Shown here piece by piece: positions 48,710-58,299 of a stretch of DNA of 64,000 bases. Position 1 is the first letter of the stretch; the number at the start of each line of letters is the position of its first letter. The notes below the pieces were generated by a model. That model made no database searches, was not told the DNA's origin, and saw only the letters and a program-made list of their open reading frames with translations. Location of the stretch: contig NW_025064902.1 in the NCBI RefSeq assembly GCF_019112545.1, positions 666,623 to 730,622 on the forward strand, read 5' to 3'. Both the position numbers and the translations under genes were made by a program. Origin of the DNA: Guyanagaster necrorhizus. Lineage: Eukaryota > Basidiomycota > Agaricomycetes > Agaricales > Physalacriaceae.

Positions 48710-51700
48710 GTCATGTATGGCATCATCGGCGTCCATATATTTTTCATTTATCCATTGGTTTGATTCCGGCCCATAGCCCTTCCAGCTGAGGAGGTAATCA
48801 ATGGTTGTTGTCATGCCCCCCCCACAGCCTTTAACTTTTCATAGTTTGTGATTGAGTACTTGTTCGATTTTGTAATGTTCCTCATCGTCAATTAAGTCGG
48901 GGGGGGGTGGAGGTGGATGTTCCTGGTTCGGGAAGGCTGGGGCAATGTATGGTGATAGGAGGGATTCATTGAATACGTTGTGTATTTTCCATGAAGATGG
49001 GAGTTTTAATTTATAGGTGGACTCTCTGATTTTCGATAGAATGGGAAAGGGGCCTGTTCGTTTGTCGGCAAGTTTACGTTTTGGGCGAGGGAGGTGAAGA
49101 TTTGTCGTGTCAAGCCAAACTTTGTCGTGGATATGATATGTGCGTGCAGGATGACGGTGTTTGTCATATTGGTTTTTCATGGTTGTTGCAGTCTTCTCGA
49201 GAGCACTTTTTGTTTCGTTGTGGATTTTTTCCATTGTTGTGGCAAAGTCTGTGGATGCAGGTGTCGTTGTTTTGTAATGACTAGTTTGAGTGACATGTGG
49301 ATGTCTCCCATAGTTGATGAAGAAGGGTGTTTTACCCGTGGCAGAATGTACCCTGTTATTGTGTTGGAAGGCGGCGAGTGCGAGCCACTCTATCCAGTCA
49401 TCCTGTCGGTAGTTGATGAATAGGCGAAGGTATTTTTCAACTTCCTGATTGACCCATTCGGTTTGACCATCGGTTTGGGGATGGTATGCTGTTAAGGCAT
49501 TGTGGGTAATATGCAGCAGTTTGTATAGGTCGTCAAGGAACTTCGAGACGAATTGTGGGCCCCGATCTGAGATGACAACTTGTGGCATCCCGTATTTGGT
49601 GTACACTTCGTCTCGCAAGATTTTTGCCCATCCCTCCGAGGTCAATTCCATTGAACATGCGATCGGGATGATTGCTTTGGAGAATCGATCCACTATGACA
49701 AGTATTGCGTCATAGCCATTGCAGTTGGGTAATCCCATGATCATGTCCACTGAGATGTGGGTCCATGGCTGTGATGGTACCTCATTCAGGTGTAGGGGGG
49801 CTGCCTTCGGTTGCATGGATGATTTTCCCCTTTGACACGTTTCACAGGCCTTGATGTACGATGTGATGTCATTGTTGAGTTTGGGCCACCAGTAGTTCCA
49901 CAGAACGAGTTCCTTGGTTTTAGCGATGCCGGGGTGTCCTGCCGTGGCGTGATCATGACATGTTGCAATGATTTCTCCACATAGGCTTGGGACTTGTGGA
50001 ATATAGATTCTCCCATCGTAACGGATCAGTCCCTCCTCCTTTGTCATTCCTCGCTCGTGGTTGAGTGAGGCAGTGATCCTTTGGTCCCATTGATGTGCGT
50101 CTCGTGTGGCACTTTTGATACGTTCATGGATCTCTTCTTCTGTTGGCATGATCAGTGCCCGAAAGTGTTCGGGGCATAGCATGATGACCCCGATGTTGTC
50201 GTTCCCCCTCTGATCATGGTCTGCACAGCGAGAAAGGAGGTTGGCTTTTTTGTTGGCGACTCCAGCCTTATGGTGGAGTGTGTATTGGTACTGGGCGAGT
50301 TCGGTGACCCACCGGGCTTGGCGGCGATTTAGTTTCTGTGGCTGTCGGAAATATCTGAGATTTTGATGATCGGTCCAGATTTTGAAGATATCGGCTGCCC
50401 CAATCAAATAGTGTCACTATTCTTCTAGGGCAAGCATTATTGCGAGTAGTTTCTTGTTGTAAATCTCATAGTTCCTTTCTGTTACCATTAGTGCCTTCGA
50501 GAGGAAGGCGACGGGGCGCCATTTCCCATCCTGCTCCTGGGATAACACAGCACCTATGGCCCCTTCACTTGAATCGGCCTCTACCCGGAATTTCCCTTCC
50601 TGGGATGGTATGGCAAGGACTATGTCCTCCGCTAGCCGTCGTTTTAGGTTCTCGAAGGCAAGTTGTTGGGGGTTTCCCCAATGCCATGGGGCATTGCCAG
50701 TGAGCTGTGTCATCGGATGGACAATTTTGCTATAGTCTCGTATGAACCTCCTGTAGAAGTTGGTGAAGCCGAGGAAGGATTGTAATTCCTTCTTTTTGGT
50801 GGGCATCGGCCAGTCCACTACTCCTGCAACTTTTACTGGGTCCATTTGAATGCTCCCTTCGCTAATGATTACTCCCAGGTATTCAGTTTTTTGCACTTTG
50901 AACTCACATTTCTCTGTCTTGAGAAATAGTTTGTGCTTTCTCATGAGTGCGAGTATCTGCTGGACTAGGCCTTGGTGTTCCTCTTTGGTTTTAGACATAA
51001 TGAGGATGTCGTCCAAGTAGATGGTAACCTTCCCAGTAGCAATGAGATCTTTGAAAATGTCGTTCATCATCCACTGAAAGGTGGCCAGGGAGTTGGTTAG
51101 GCCAAAGAACATCACCGTTGGTTTGAAGAGCCCTCAGTTGGTTCTGAATGCTGCCTTCCATTCATCCCCCTCCTTGATTCGAACATTGTTGTATCCCCAG
51201 CATACATCAAGCTTGGTGTAATATTTGGCTCCACAGAGCTTGTCCATTAACTCCGAGATCAGGGGCAGTGGATACCAGTTTTTTATTGTCATTTCATTGA
51301 GTTTGCGATAGTCCTGGACAGGTCAGAGCTTGCCATCCTTCTTTTTCACGAAGAAGAAGGGCAAAGCCATGGGGGACTTTGACAGTCAGATTCGCCCAGA
51401 GGATAGGTTTTCATCAAGGAACTTGTCAAGTTCCTGTTGCTCCTGGCTGCCAAGAGGGTAGGTCTTGCAGTCCAGGTTTGCATTGGTGTTAGGGATTAGC
51501 TCAATGGCATGATCCCAAGGTTTTGGACATGGGAGTTCATCAAAACTCTCTTTCTCGAAGAGGTCTCAAAAGTCCCATGCCCACTCTGGTACCATTTCTT
51601 CAAATGTTCTCTCCTCTTTCCCTTCGTTGGCTTTGGCCGCTAGGTTATTAGCATGATGCACTGCCCGGATATGGATCTCCCTTTGCAGGTCGACCACCAG

Positions 51701-52576
51701 GATAGTTTCATCATCTTCCATCTCTTCGTCCCATCTGTCCTCTGGATCTTCATCGGGCAGTTCGTATGGGATTTTCCGACATCGACATCGGGCAAATATA
51801 AGCCGTCCGGTTTTCCAATTAATGAGCAGGTTATGTCGGATAAGCCAATCATGACCCAGGAACAGCTCCTTAGTTCCAAGGTCAGTGACAGCTAGGTCAA
51901 TTCTTTTGGAATGGTCTCTGATGGTTAATCAAAGTTTGATGAATTCCATGATCAACCCGGCCTGGTTCTTTGTTCCATCGGCATTGTATATCGGGATAGG
52001 TGCGGCGGTGGATCTGGTAGAAAGTCGGTGTTGTTGGACAAAGGCTCGATTGATGGAGCTGCTGGTGCATCCACTGTCAATGAGGGCAGTCACCGAGTGT
52101 GTCGTTCTATTGGTTAGGGTTTCAATTTGGGCCTAGGTGGTCAAGTCTCATCCAGGGGTTTTGGCTCGTCTGACAAACTTTTGCGGTCCCTTTAGTTCGT
52201 CCAGCCATTCCAAGGCCTGGCTCCACTCGGCCCCTCGCAATTCGTTGATGACTTCGGTGGTGACTTCTCCTGTCCTGGTCCAATGTATCCACCCATGCAG
52301 CATGGCTTCGGCTGCGCCTTCATCTCCTGCTTCTTTGATGGCTCTCCACATCCATTCGGTATTAAACGGTTTGAGCCAGGTTTTTGGGCTTTCTGCCCTT
52401 ATTCGGCCCATGAGCACTTGAGTTTCTTTTTTTGACTCTTTTGGGTGTGCAGGGATAGCTCGTGGTATATTCGAATGCGTATTTACTGTCGTGGCTACAG
52501 AAGTATCATAAGCTTGTCCAACAGTGGGAGCCTGCACACCATAGAGTTTCTTGGCCGATCCAGTGGAGTCGTTCAC
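48710..52576 (-). pseudogene. Gypsy pol polyprotein with ten premature stops
   Basis: One continuous frame of about 1,289 codons. Order: a linker, aspartic protease ALIDSGCTSSSINRAF (about 52075), reverse transcriptase with [23 protein letters not shown] and the catalytic YLDD (about 51010), connection and RNase H (FRVEADSSEGAIGAVL, TDHQNLRYF), integrase with the HHCC finger (H-GHPG...CETCQRGK), the core Asp-Asp-Glu (VDMIMGLP, ISDRGPQF, TEWVNQEVEKYL), and a chromodomain-like end (YLLSWKGYGPESNQWI). In-frame stops: 52148, 52133, about 51926, 51568, 51400, 51330 and 51136, the pair at 50411-50416, and 48839. Eight are TGA and two TAG. It overlaps the gag stop in the -1 frame, so the active ancestor probably used frameshifting. 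Confidence 0.9.
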
Positions 52577-55152
52577 TGGTCGGCCTCCCCTTTTACCTCC
52601 TCGACCTTCGTTTCCTTCCCAAGTTCCTCATCTTCCTTCTGCAATTCGGCAATCTGCGCTCTGATGTCCTTGCGGGTCCGTTTCTTCTTTGGACAGTCCT
52701 TGGCCATGTGACCCTTTATTCCGCAATTGAAGCATTTTCCTTCCTTCTTCATTCGGTCAATGTCCATAGGTTTGCCTGTCCCGGTATAGGTTGTTCCAGT
52801 CCCGGTCTTCTGACTTCCATAGCTAGGCATTTGAGAGGGTCCCAATGATTTCCTGGCAGTTTGCCCTGGTTTGTTCAGGGTTGGCGAGGTTGATTTCTTG
52901 GAGTATTCCTGTAAGGTCGATGCCTCCGCTTTCTGCCTTTGTCGCTCCTTGTACATCTCAATGATCCTTTCCTTCCACTCATCATATCCCATGGGCATCA
53001 GAATTTTAACGCCCATGGCTGAGATCATTGTGAGGTACAAGGAGGGGACCCCTCACTTGAGTGCCTCTACCATCCTTCTGTCATTCGCAGTGTCTTCTCT
53101 GATTCCTGCAAGCTTGGCGAGTCGCTCCAGCTCGTCGAAGTAGTCTGTTGCCGCTTTATCTCCCATCTTGTACTCCTTGATCTTCTGCTTATGCACCTCC
53201 TGAACTGTGGGATTGATAAATTTATTGTTTAGCATTCGTTTGAATACTGGCCATGAGGGATATCAGTAATATTCCCTAGTGGTGGATCAGAAGTTTGGGG
53301 AGATTAGGATCCACCATGTTTTGGCCTTGTCCTCGAGATAGGAGGTGGCAAATGTGACTTTGTTCATGTCGGTCCCGATATACCCAATGTAGACCTCGAA
53401 ATATTGTTCGCAGTCCACTAGAAAGCGATTGATGTCATCAGAGGCCCCCTTAAAGGGTCGAGGCTTGCGAAGAAGATCTGGGTGACACTGTAAGACGTTG
53501 GCATTAAGGGGCAGTGCGCCCATCAGGTTGGGCCATTCATCAAACGGGGGCTGTTTCCACTCTGACGGTGGTTCTGGGAAGGAATGTAGCGAATGGTCAT
53601 CAGCGACAGGGCTGCCCTTTGGGTCTTCTATTCGAACGATGACCCCGTTTTGTACTGTGAACCCAAGGCGGATAGCCTCGGGATCGTCTCATATGGGTTC
53701 CTTGCCACTTCCTTCTGCCTGATCTGGCAGTGGCTGGGCCCCTAGGAGTCGGCTTCCTCTTCTGGTCCAGGGGTTCTGGAACCCTTCTTGCCATGTATGT
53801 TGCTGTTCTCGGGTCTGATTAAGCTGAGAAGCCGTGCTTTGGATCGAGGGACTAGTGTTGGCCTGTCTTCGGGCCAATACTGCCATGTACATGGCTCGTC
53901 GTGGTGGGAAGGGCGGAGTTTGTGGCATTGGTTTCGGCATTGGCTGCTCAATCGGTTGATATGGCGGCATTGGCCCCAGCAGGTCCTCTGGGTGCCGTCT
54001 GCTGTATTCCTTCCAGGTGTATTCCATTGCGGCATACTGTAAAACATTTCTTTTTTCAATTTCCCCTGTGTATCGATATTTCAGTCCTAGGGGCATCGCT
54101 TGCCAGTGCGCGTCCCGCCATAAGAAAAGCCTTCCCTGTTCGTACAGCTCCTGATACTCCTTGTTCCTTGCTTGTTCCACTTCTTCTCGTAAAGCTTCTT
54201 CATCTGTATCCTCGCCAGCTCTCTGGATTCGTTCTTCGGCTGTGTAGGGTCCTTCACTGTCCCCCTCATCCTCCTCGTTGCCCTCATCCCTGCTGTCCTC
54301 TCCCCCAAGGAGGGAACTGATGGGCAGGTCGTAGATGGATGGCACCACTGGCCGGAGGGTCACTGGGGACCCTCCTACTGGGGCCGGCATTGTTAGATCT
54401 TGCTTCTGGGCTGAGTCGTTGGATGGGGGGATTCCTGAGCCTGCTATAGCATGTTCCGCCTCGTGCTCTTGTCGTCTCCAGTTCTCGGCTATAGAGGCTG
54501 AAGTAGTGCCGGAAGTTGGGATTGAGAAACTGGTGGGCGACTCTACTCCCCAGGAATCGCTGGAGGGCTCGGTCGGAGATGTGGGCATTGTCTGGTACTC
54601 GGAGCCTATATGCTCCAAGTATTGAATTGGCATCTGAGGAGATGGTATCAGTCCTGGTAGGGTACTGGGGGGTAGGGGGTCGGTTGTTTGCCACTCGTCC
54701 CCTTCTGACTGCTTCACTTGTGGTGACGATGCTGGCTGGTCCGGTCCATGGGTCCGAATCTGAGTTGGGCTCCCTGAAAGGGGAGCCTGAGTCTGTGCGG
54801 AGCCCATACCAACCTGGGGAGGCAGACCCCATTCTTTCTTCGTCTTCTCTCCTTCTTCGTTCTCTCTCCTGCCGATCATATGTGTTGGCCTTGTACTGCT
54901 CTTGGGCCTTGTTCTGTATGAACTTGGTGAGCTCCTCTTGTGCTCTTCTGGCCTCTGCTCGCCTGGCCTCGTTCTGCTGCTGCTCCTGCGTGGCGTCATT
55001 ATAATTGAATGGAACTGTGAGGTCCCAGTCAGGGAATACCCGCCGTATAATTCTGTCTCGGGCAATCCTTCCTCGGGCACTTGCAGTCCTGACTTCTGGC
55101 TCGCTACCAACATGGAGATGTCGATAGGGGTCCCTGGCTGCAGAGATCGCAA
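52573..55152 (-). pseudogene. Gypsy gag with four premature TGA codons
   Basis: Frame holds, from the 5' side: an acidic region (EEDEGDSEGPYTAEERIQ), a proline-rich stretch, the capsid-like core (PRPFKGASDDINRFLVDCEQY, DKAKTWW, DELERLAKLAGI) and a zinc knuckle CFNCGIKGHMAKDC near 52720. It ends at TGA 52573-52575, overlapping pol. In-frame TGA codons at 53689, 53287, 53263 and 53053 all fit loss of an Arg CGA. The true start is unclear because the first 870 nt overlap another long frame. Translation from 55152 gives low-complexity Ser/Arg/Pro text, so the start may be a later Met (for example near 54392). Confidence 0.85.
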
Positions 55153-55441
55153 TTTTGATGTTAGCGTAGTCAGGGTGGATGGTTCTTCTGTGTGGGTCCT
55201 CGATCCCCAGCCTGCTGACGGACCAATTAGAGCTGGAGTCGGGTACGGTGGGGGAATCGGGGGGGTCCTGGGGGGCGTCGGGGCTTTGGTGGGATCTCAA
55301 AGCCATCCGAGGGGCATCAAGGGAGTCCCGAGCATGGTTTCCAATCTCTGAGGGAATTGGGGAGGTGGAAGGCTCGGGGGTGGGGACTGGTGGAACGACA
55401 TGGTTGGAGACCTCCTCAGGCTCCTGGGCATCATTCATCAT
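54284..55441 (-). CDS. Extra Gypsy ORF overlapping the gag 5' region, function unknown
   Basis: 385 codons without a stop, in a different frame from gag and overlapping it by about 870 nt. The product has a Pro-rich start, a central part with RDPYRHLHVGSEPEV, RRVFPDWDLTVPFNYND, a charged helical region rich in Arg/Glu/Gln (coiled-coil-like), and AHISDRALQRFLGSRVAHQF near the end. This looks more like ordinary protein than the overlapping gag frame does. No family recognised. It would be the second ORF after the 5' LTR. Confidence 0.55.
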   Translation of the reverse strand: MMNDAQEPEEVSNHVVPPVPTPEPSTSPIPSEIGNHARDSLDAPRMALRSHQSPDAPQDPPDSPTVPDSSSNWSVSRLGIEDPHRRTIHPDYANIKIAISAARDPYRHLHVGSEPEVRTASARGRIARDRIIRRVFPDWDLTVPFNYNDATQEQQQNEARRAEARRAQEELTKFIQNKAQEQYKANTYDRQERERRRREDEERMGSASPGWYGLRTDSGSPFREPNSDSDPWTGPASIVTTSEAVRRGRVANNRPPTPQYPTRTDTISSDANSILGAYRLRVPDNAHISDRALQRFLGSRVAHQFLNPNFRHYFSLYSRELETTRARGGTCYSRLRNPPIQRLSPEARSNNAGPSRRVPSDPPASGAIHLRPAHQFPPWGRGQQG

Positions 55442-55570
55442 CCATGGGTTCTGGAATCCTGTGAGAGCAGGGTTGCAGTTTCTGCTGTGTCCTCGAGGGG
55501 GGTGCCGGGGTCTTTCTTCCTCGTGAAGGCTCCCCGGATCCGGGTCGTTAGTCCTGGTTTCTGATACGGG

Positions 55571-55819
55571 TCACTCTTGCGACTGGAAGGTTGTTCTGAT
55601 GGAGGCAGGGATGTCATGGAATGAGAGGTCAGGGGTTATGTTTCGTAGTATGTGCTGGATCTGCTGGAATGCTTGGTAGTGCCTGACTATCCAAGCTGCT
55701 ACTGATTGTCGTCTGTGGCAGAGGGTGATGATAGCGAGTAATCCGAGCAAAGTTCTGATGATGGAAGCGATGAGCTCGAAGAAGTTGTGATTCAGTTCAG
55801 TGGTTGTTACTGGAGGCAT
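55571..55819 (-). CDS. Small first ORF of the Gypsy element, possible membrane segment
   Basis: 82 codons, starting about 57 bp after the 5' LTR. It contains a hydrophobic stretch (IIRTLLGLLAIITLC) that could span a membrane, followed by HRRQSVAAWIVRHYQAFQQI. No family recognised. It could be a real leader ORF or the start of a longer protein interrupted by a stop. Confidence 0.45.
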   Translation of the reverse strand: MPPVTTTELNHNFFELIASIIRTLLGLLAIITLCHRRQSVAAWIVRHYQAFQQIQHILRNITPDLSFHDIPASIRTTFQSQE

Positions 55820-55875
55820 TCAGTTTCTCAGCACTATTGGGCTTGAGAAAGGGAAGAAGAAAGCTTCGAGCTAAT

Positions 55876-56311
55876 TGTTAAGCCCAAGCGTCACATGACT
55901 AAGAACATGTGATAAACAAGTGTCCCTTCGCACTTCGAGGGATCACTTGAGTTCACTTATATGTCTTTGAGTCAATGTGTCACAAGGCCATGAAGTAGCT
56001 CGAGTGTTGAATGGTATGAAGATAAACTTTAGCTCGAAGCTGGGGTATACCAGTGAGAGCATCGGTCTTTAAATACTGTGCTAGTGTTCCTAATTATATC
56101 GCTACTTATTATGTATGTCTGTGTTCTTGGTGCCCATTGTCCTTGAGCATCGTTACTGTACATAAAAGGATGATTGTGTATCGTCAGGCTTGATTGTCGT
56201 GGTGAGCGATGGGTCGACCATTGTGCTGACTAAGCCTTCCCAGAGTCCTGTGCCTTCTGACTAAGCATAAATAGAGGTAAAAAAAGGAGGATAATAGGAG
56301 AAATCGTAACA
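55876..56311 (-). repeat. Gypsy LTR (5' LTR of the minus-strand element)
   Basis: 436 bp, with the same ends as the left copy. It carries TATA-like and A-rich sequence that would act as the element promoter on the minus strand. Confidence 0.95.
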
Positions 56312-56316
56312 GATAG
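56312..56316. repeat. Target-site duplication GATAG, right copy
   Basis: Exact repeat of 48215-48219. Confidence 0.9.
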
Positions 56317-57900
56317 CATCATCCAGGAGCAATAAGAAGAGAGACCCAATGATCTGTGGCTAGCACTCTGAGTTTTGACTCAAATGCCTATGTCAGAATT
56401 TTCTAGGTATCAGATCACCTAAGGGACTTAGAATTGAGAGGAATAGAGTGGATAGAATCAGTTGACCAGGCCTGATCAATCAAGCCACTAAAAATAACTT
56501 AGAGAATAAAAACTCTGAGTAGACAGAAAGGAGTTAGGCACCCACAAGCACTGTAGGCTTAAAATAAAGCTGTGTGATGGCCAGGCAGATCTGGGAAAGC
56601 CTAGGGGAGTCCAGGAGTGCCACTATTCCAGAATAATGATGTGATTCCACTTTAAACAGGAGAAATACTATTTTGAATGCTTTATTTATAGATTCTGTAT
56701 CTGTTGTTGATGTATAAAAGAGGGAAAGAGGGGGAAATAGCAAGCAAGTGACCCACTCCTATGTTTAGGCCTTCTAGTTCACTGTAGCTAGTCCCTGGGA
56801 CAATGGTTTTTGAGTTCTGCATTGACTTAGTAATTTATTTAAGTTGCTTTGCCACTTGGAGAGAATTGGATTTAGAATAATAACTGTATTTTGGGTTTTG
56901 GATTAATTTAGGTTCCAATCTATAAGGGTTTCAGTGTCAGAATACAAGTTCTTCAGTTTTTAGGACTGCTAGCCAGCCAAGAGTGCAGCTGGTCAAGCCT
57001 AAGTCCTTAATAGACTTAATATTTGGATTTCAGAGTTTATTGGGTTTTGGAATATTCTAAGTTGATTTGGAGTGTAATTGTGCATTGATTTTAAGTCTTA
57101 ATTATACTTAAACATTGCTATAAACTACTCTCATGAGTATTGCATCTTAGAAAGCAAGATAGAGTTGAATAACTGTCTTTATTGACTGTTTCTTTGATTT
57201 TACTTAAGACTGCAAGAGTGCTTCTATTGTACTCAAAACAACTGACCTCTACTGTATTTGGTGACTGTGTATTGAGTGATTAGGTGTTGGTGTTTGAGAG
57301 TTCATTCCTCATTCACCTCTCTTAGTCACTTAGCCATTACAAAGCATATCAACAGCCTTGAAGTGAGTTTTCTGCTATCTAAAGGGGACTCTAGACTTCA
57401 GAATCATATATGGAGGGATTATGAGCTGATACCTTATTCAGACTCAGACTGAGAGGAAGACAAAACAGATAGAAGATCAACATCTGGTTATGTCTGTACC
57501 TATACAGGAGGAGCTATTACTTGGAGTGCAAAGAAACAGCCTACTATAGCTTTATCCACTATGGAAGCAGAATATATGACTCTTGTACATACAATCCAGG
57601 AAGTAATTTGGCTATAGGCACTTTTAAACAAATTAGGATTGCCACCTTATAAAGCAACTACTATTTTCATTGATGATCAATCAGCAATCAAATTTGCTGA
57701 GAACCCTATATTCTATGCATGATCGAAGCATATAGACATACAGCACCACTTTGTTCATGAGTGCATGGCTTTAAACAAAGTCAAAGTTCAGCACTGTGCA
57801 TCAGAGGAGAACTTAGCAGATATATTCACTAAAGGCCTACTAAGACTATTATATGAGTATCTATCTGCAGGTATTGTAGGAACTTGGAATTGAGGGAGAG

Positions 57901-58101
57901 TGTTAGGATAGCAATCCCAAGCAAGTATGAGAATATACTTGAAGATACTATGTTGATCAGCAGCAGCTGACTTAGACCATGATCTGGACTTATATAGTAT
58001 TTCATAGAAAGCTCTCAAAGTAGTACAAAATGTATTTAAGTAGAATATCTCTTCTCAAGAGGCTAATCTAATCCTCTCTATTCTACTCTATACTTACAAC
58101 A
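57901..58101 (+). repeat. Copia right LTR
   Basis: Starts TGTTAGGATAGCAATCC and ends TTACAACA directly before GAGTG. Differs from the left LTR at many positions, mostly transitions, so the Copia insertion is much older than the Gypsy one. Confidence 0.85.
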
Positions 58102-58299
58102 GAGTGGAAGCCAGACTCCTGCTTCATGCAACATCTATGAAATGAAGTTCTTGAATGATGAATGAAAACAGCTGAGTTAGATGTATCAGGAGAAAATGGC
58201 TAACCACAAAGTACAGGAAGAATTGGATAAAGCTATAGGCAAAGAAAGGGAGAAGGGAGAAGAGGCCACATTCCAGGAGGATATTGGCAACTAGTCCCT

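Larger units (their letters stand above)
48220..56311 (-). mobile_element. Ty3/Gypsy retroelement, nearly complete (8,092 bp)
   Basis: Two 436-bp LTRs and a perfect 5-bp target duplication. Internal order on the minus strand: small ORF, second ORF, gag with zinc knuckle, then protease, reverse transcriptase, RNase H, integrase and a C-terminal chromodomain-like end. This is the Gypsy order, and the chromodomain suggests the chromovirus branch. Unlike its surroundings it keeps CpG. Premature stops in gag and pol mean this copy cannot make full proteins by itself. Confidence 0.95.
47852..57351. mobile_element. 1.4 kb TG...CA element inserted in the Copia pol, itself split by the Gypsy element
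   Basis: Termini TGATATGCT and AGCATATCA are inverted repeats of 9 bp. ACAG is duplicated at 47848-47851 and 57352-57355. Removing the insert and one ACAG restores the Copia frame (AEHVT joined to ALK). After removing the Gypsy element (48220-56311 plus one GATAG), about 1403 bp remain. It has no recognisable coding sequence. TG...CA ends and a 4-5 bp duplication fit a long solo LTR or a non-autonomous LTR-type element; a DNA transposon is less likely. Confidence 0.75.
44435..57893 (+). pseudogene. Copia gag-pol, decayed and split by insertions
   Basis: Gag 44435-44881 (WKGLKNMYESRGSMKIILVR), then a knuckle stretch CYRYGETSHIRTNC near 44980 with Tyr at the second Cys. Protease WLGDSGTTRH near 45170. 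Integrase region from WHKTLGHLNMRSVKRLF (about 45567) with CKACIKAKH. Reverse transcriptase active-site region AVHVDDMTLL near 47425 and LGMKIDRN. The frame breaks at 47851 (AAEHVT) and resumes at 57356 (ALK, then VFCYLKGTLDF). RNase H carries STSGYVCTYTGGAITW, ALSTMEAEYM and ADIFTKGLL and ends at about 57893. Many stops are TGA, TAG or TAA at codons that relatives use for Arg, Trp or Gln. Confidence 0.85.
44104..58101 (+). mobile_element. Copia retroelement containing two later insertions
   Basis: LTRs at 44104-44303 and 57901-58101. Target duplication GAGTG at 44099-44103 and 58102-58106. The element itself is about 4.5 kb once the nested material (47852-57355) is removed. It carries gag, protease, integrase, reverse transcriptase and RNase H in Copia order on the plus strand, all decayed. 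It has essentially no CpG. A purine-rich tract (TTGAGGGAGAG) directly precedes the right LTR. Confidence 0.88.
42990..58293 (+). pseudogene. Old Gypsy-type gag, split by the nested retroelements
   Basis: Left part up to 44103 ends with MDIDVLCKDGKCFNCGEKEHM, a zinc-knuckle start very like that of the young Gypsy element's gag (MDIDRMKKEGKCFNCGIKGHM). The frame continues to NATLS at 44103. After the Copia insertion it resumes at 58107 without a shift once one GAGTG is removed (GSQTPASCNIYEMKFLNDE, then EKMANHKVQEELDKAIGKE) up to a stop near 58293. The fourth knuckle ligand appears to be lost (Phe in its place). Many stops, no CpG. Its own pol and LTRs were not identified. Confidence 0.7.

Noticed and set aside
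54902..55351. Plus-strand frames opposite the Gypsy gag region
   Set aside because: Long frames on the wrong strand of a GC-rich, stop-poor region; the minus-strand element explains them.
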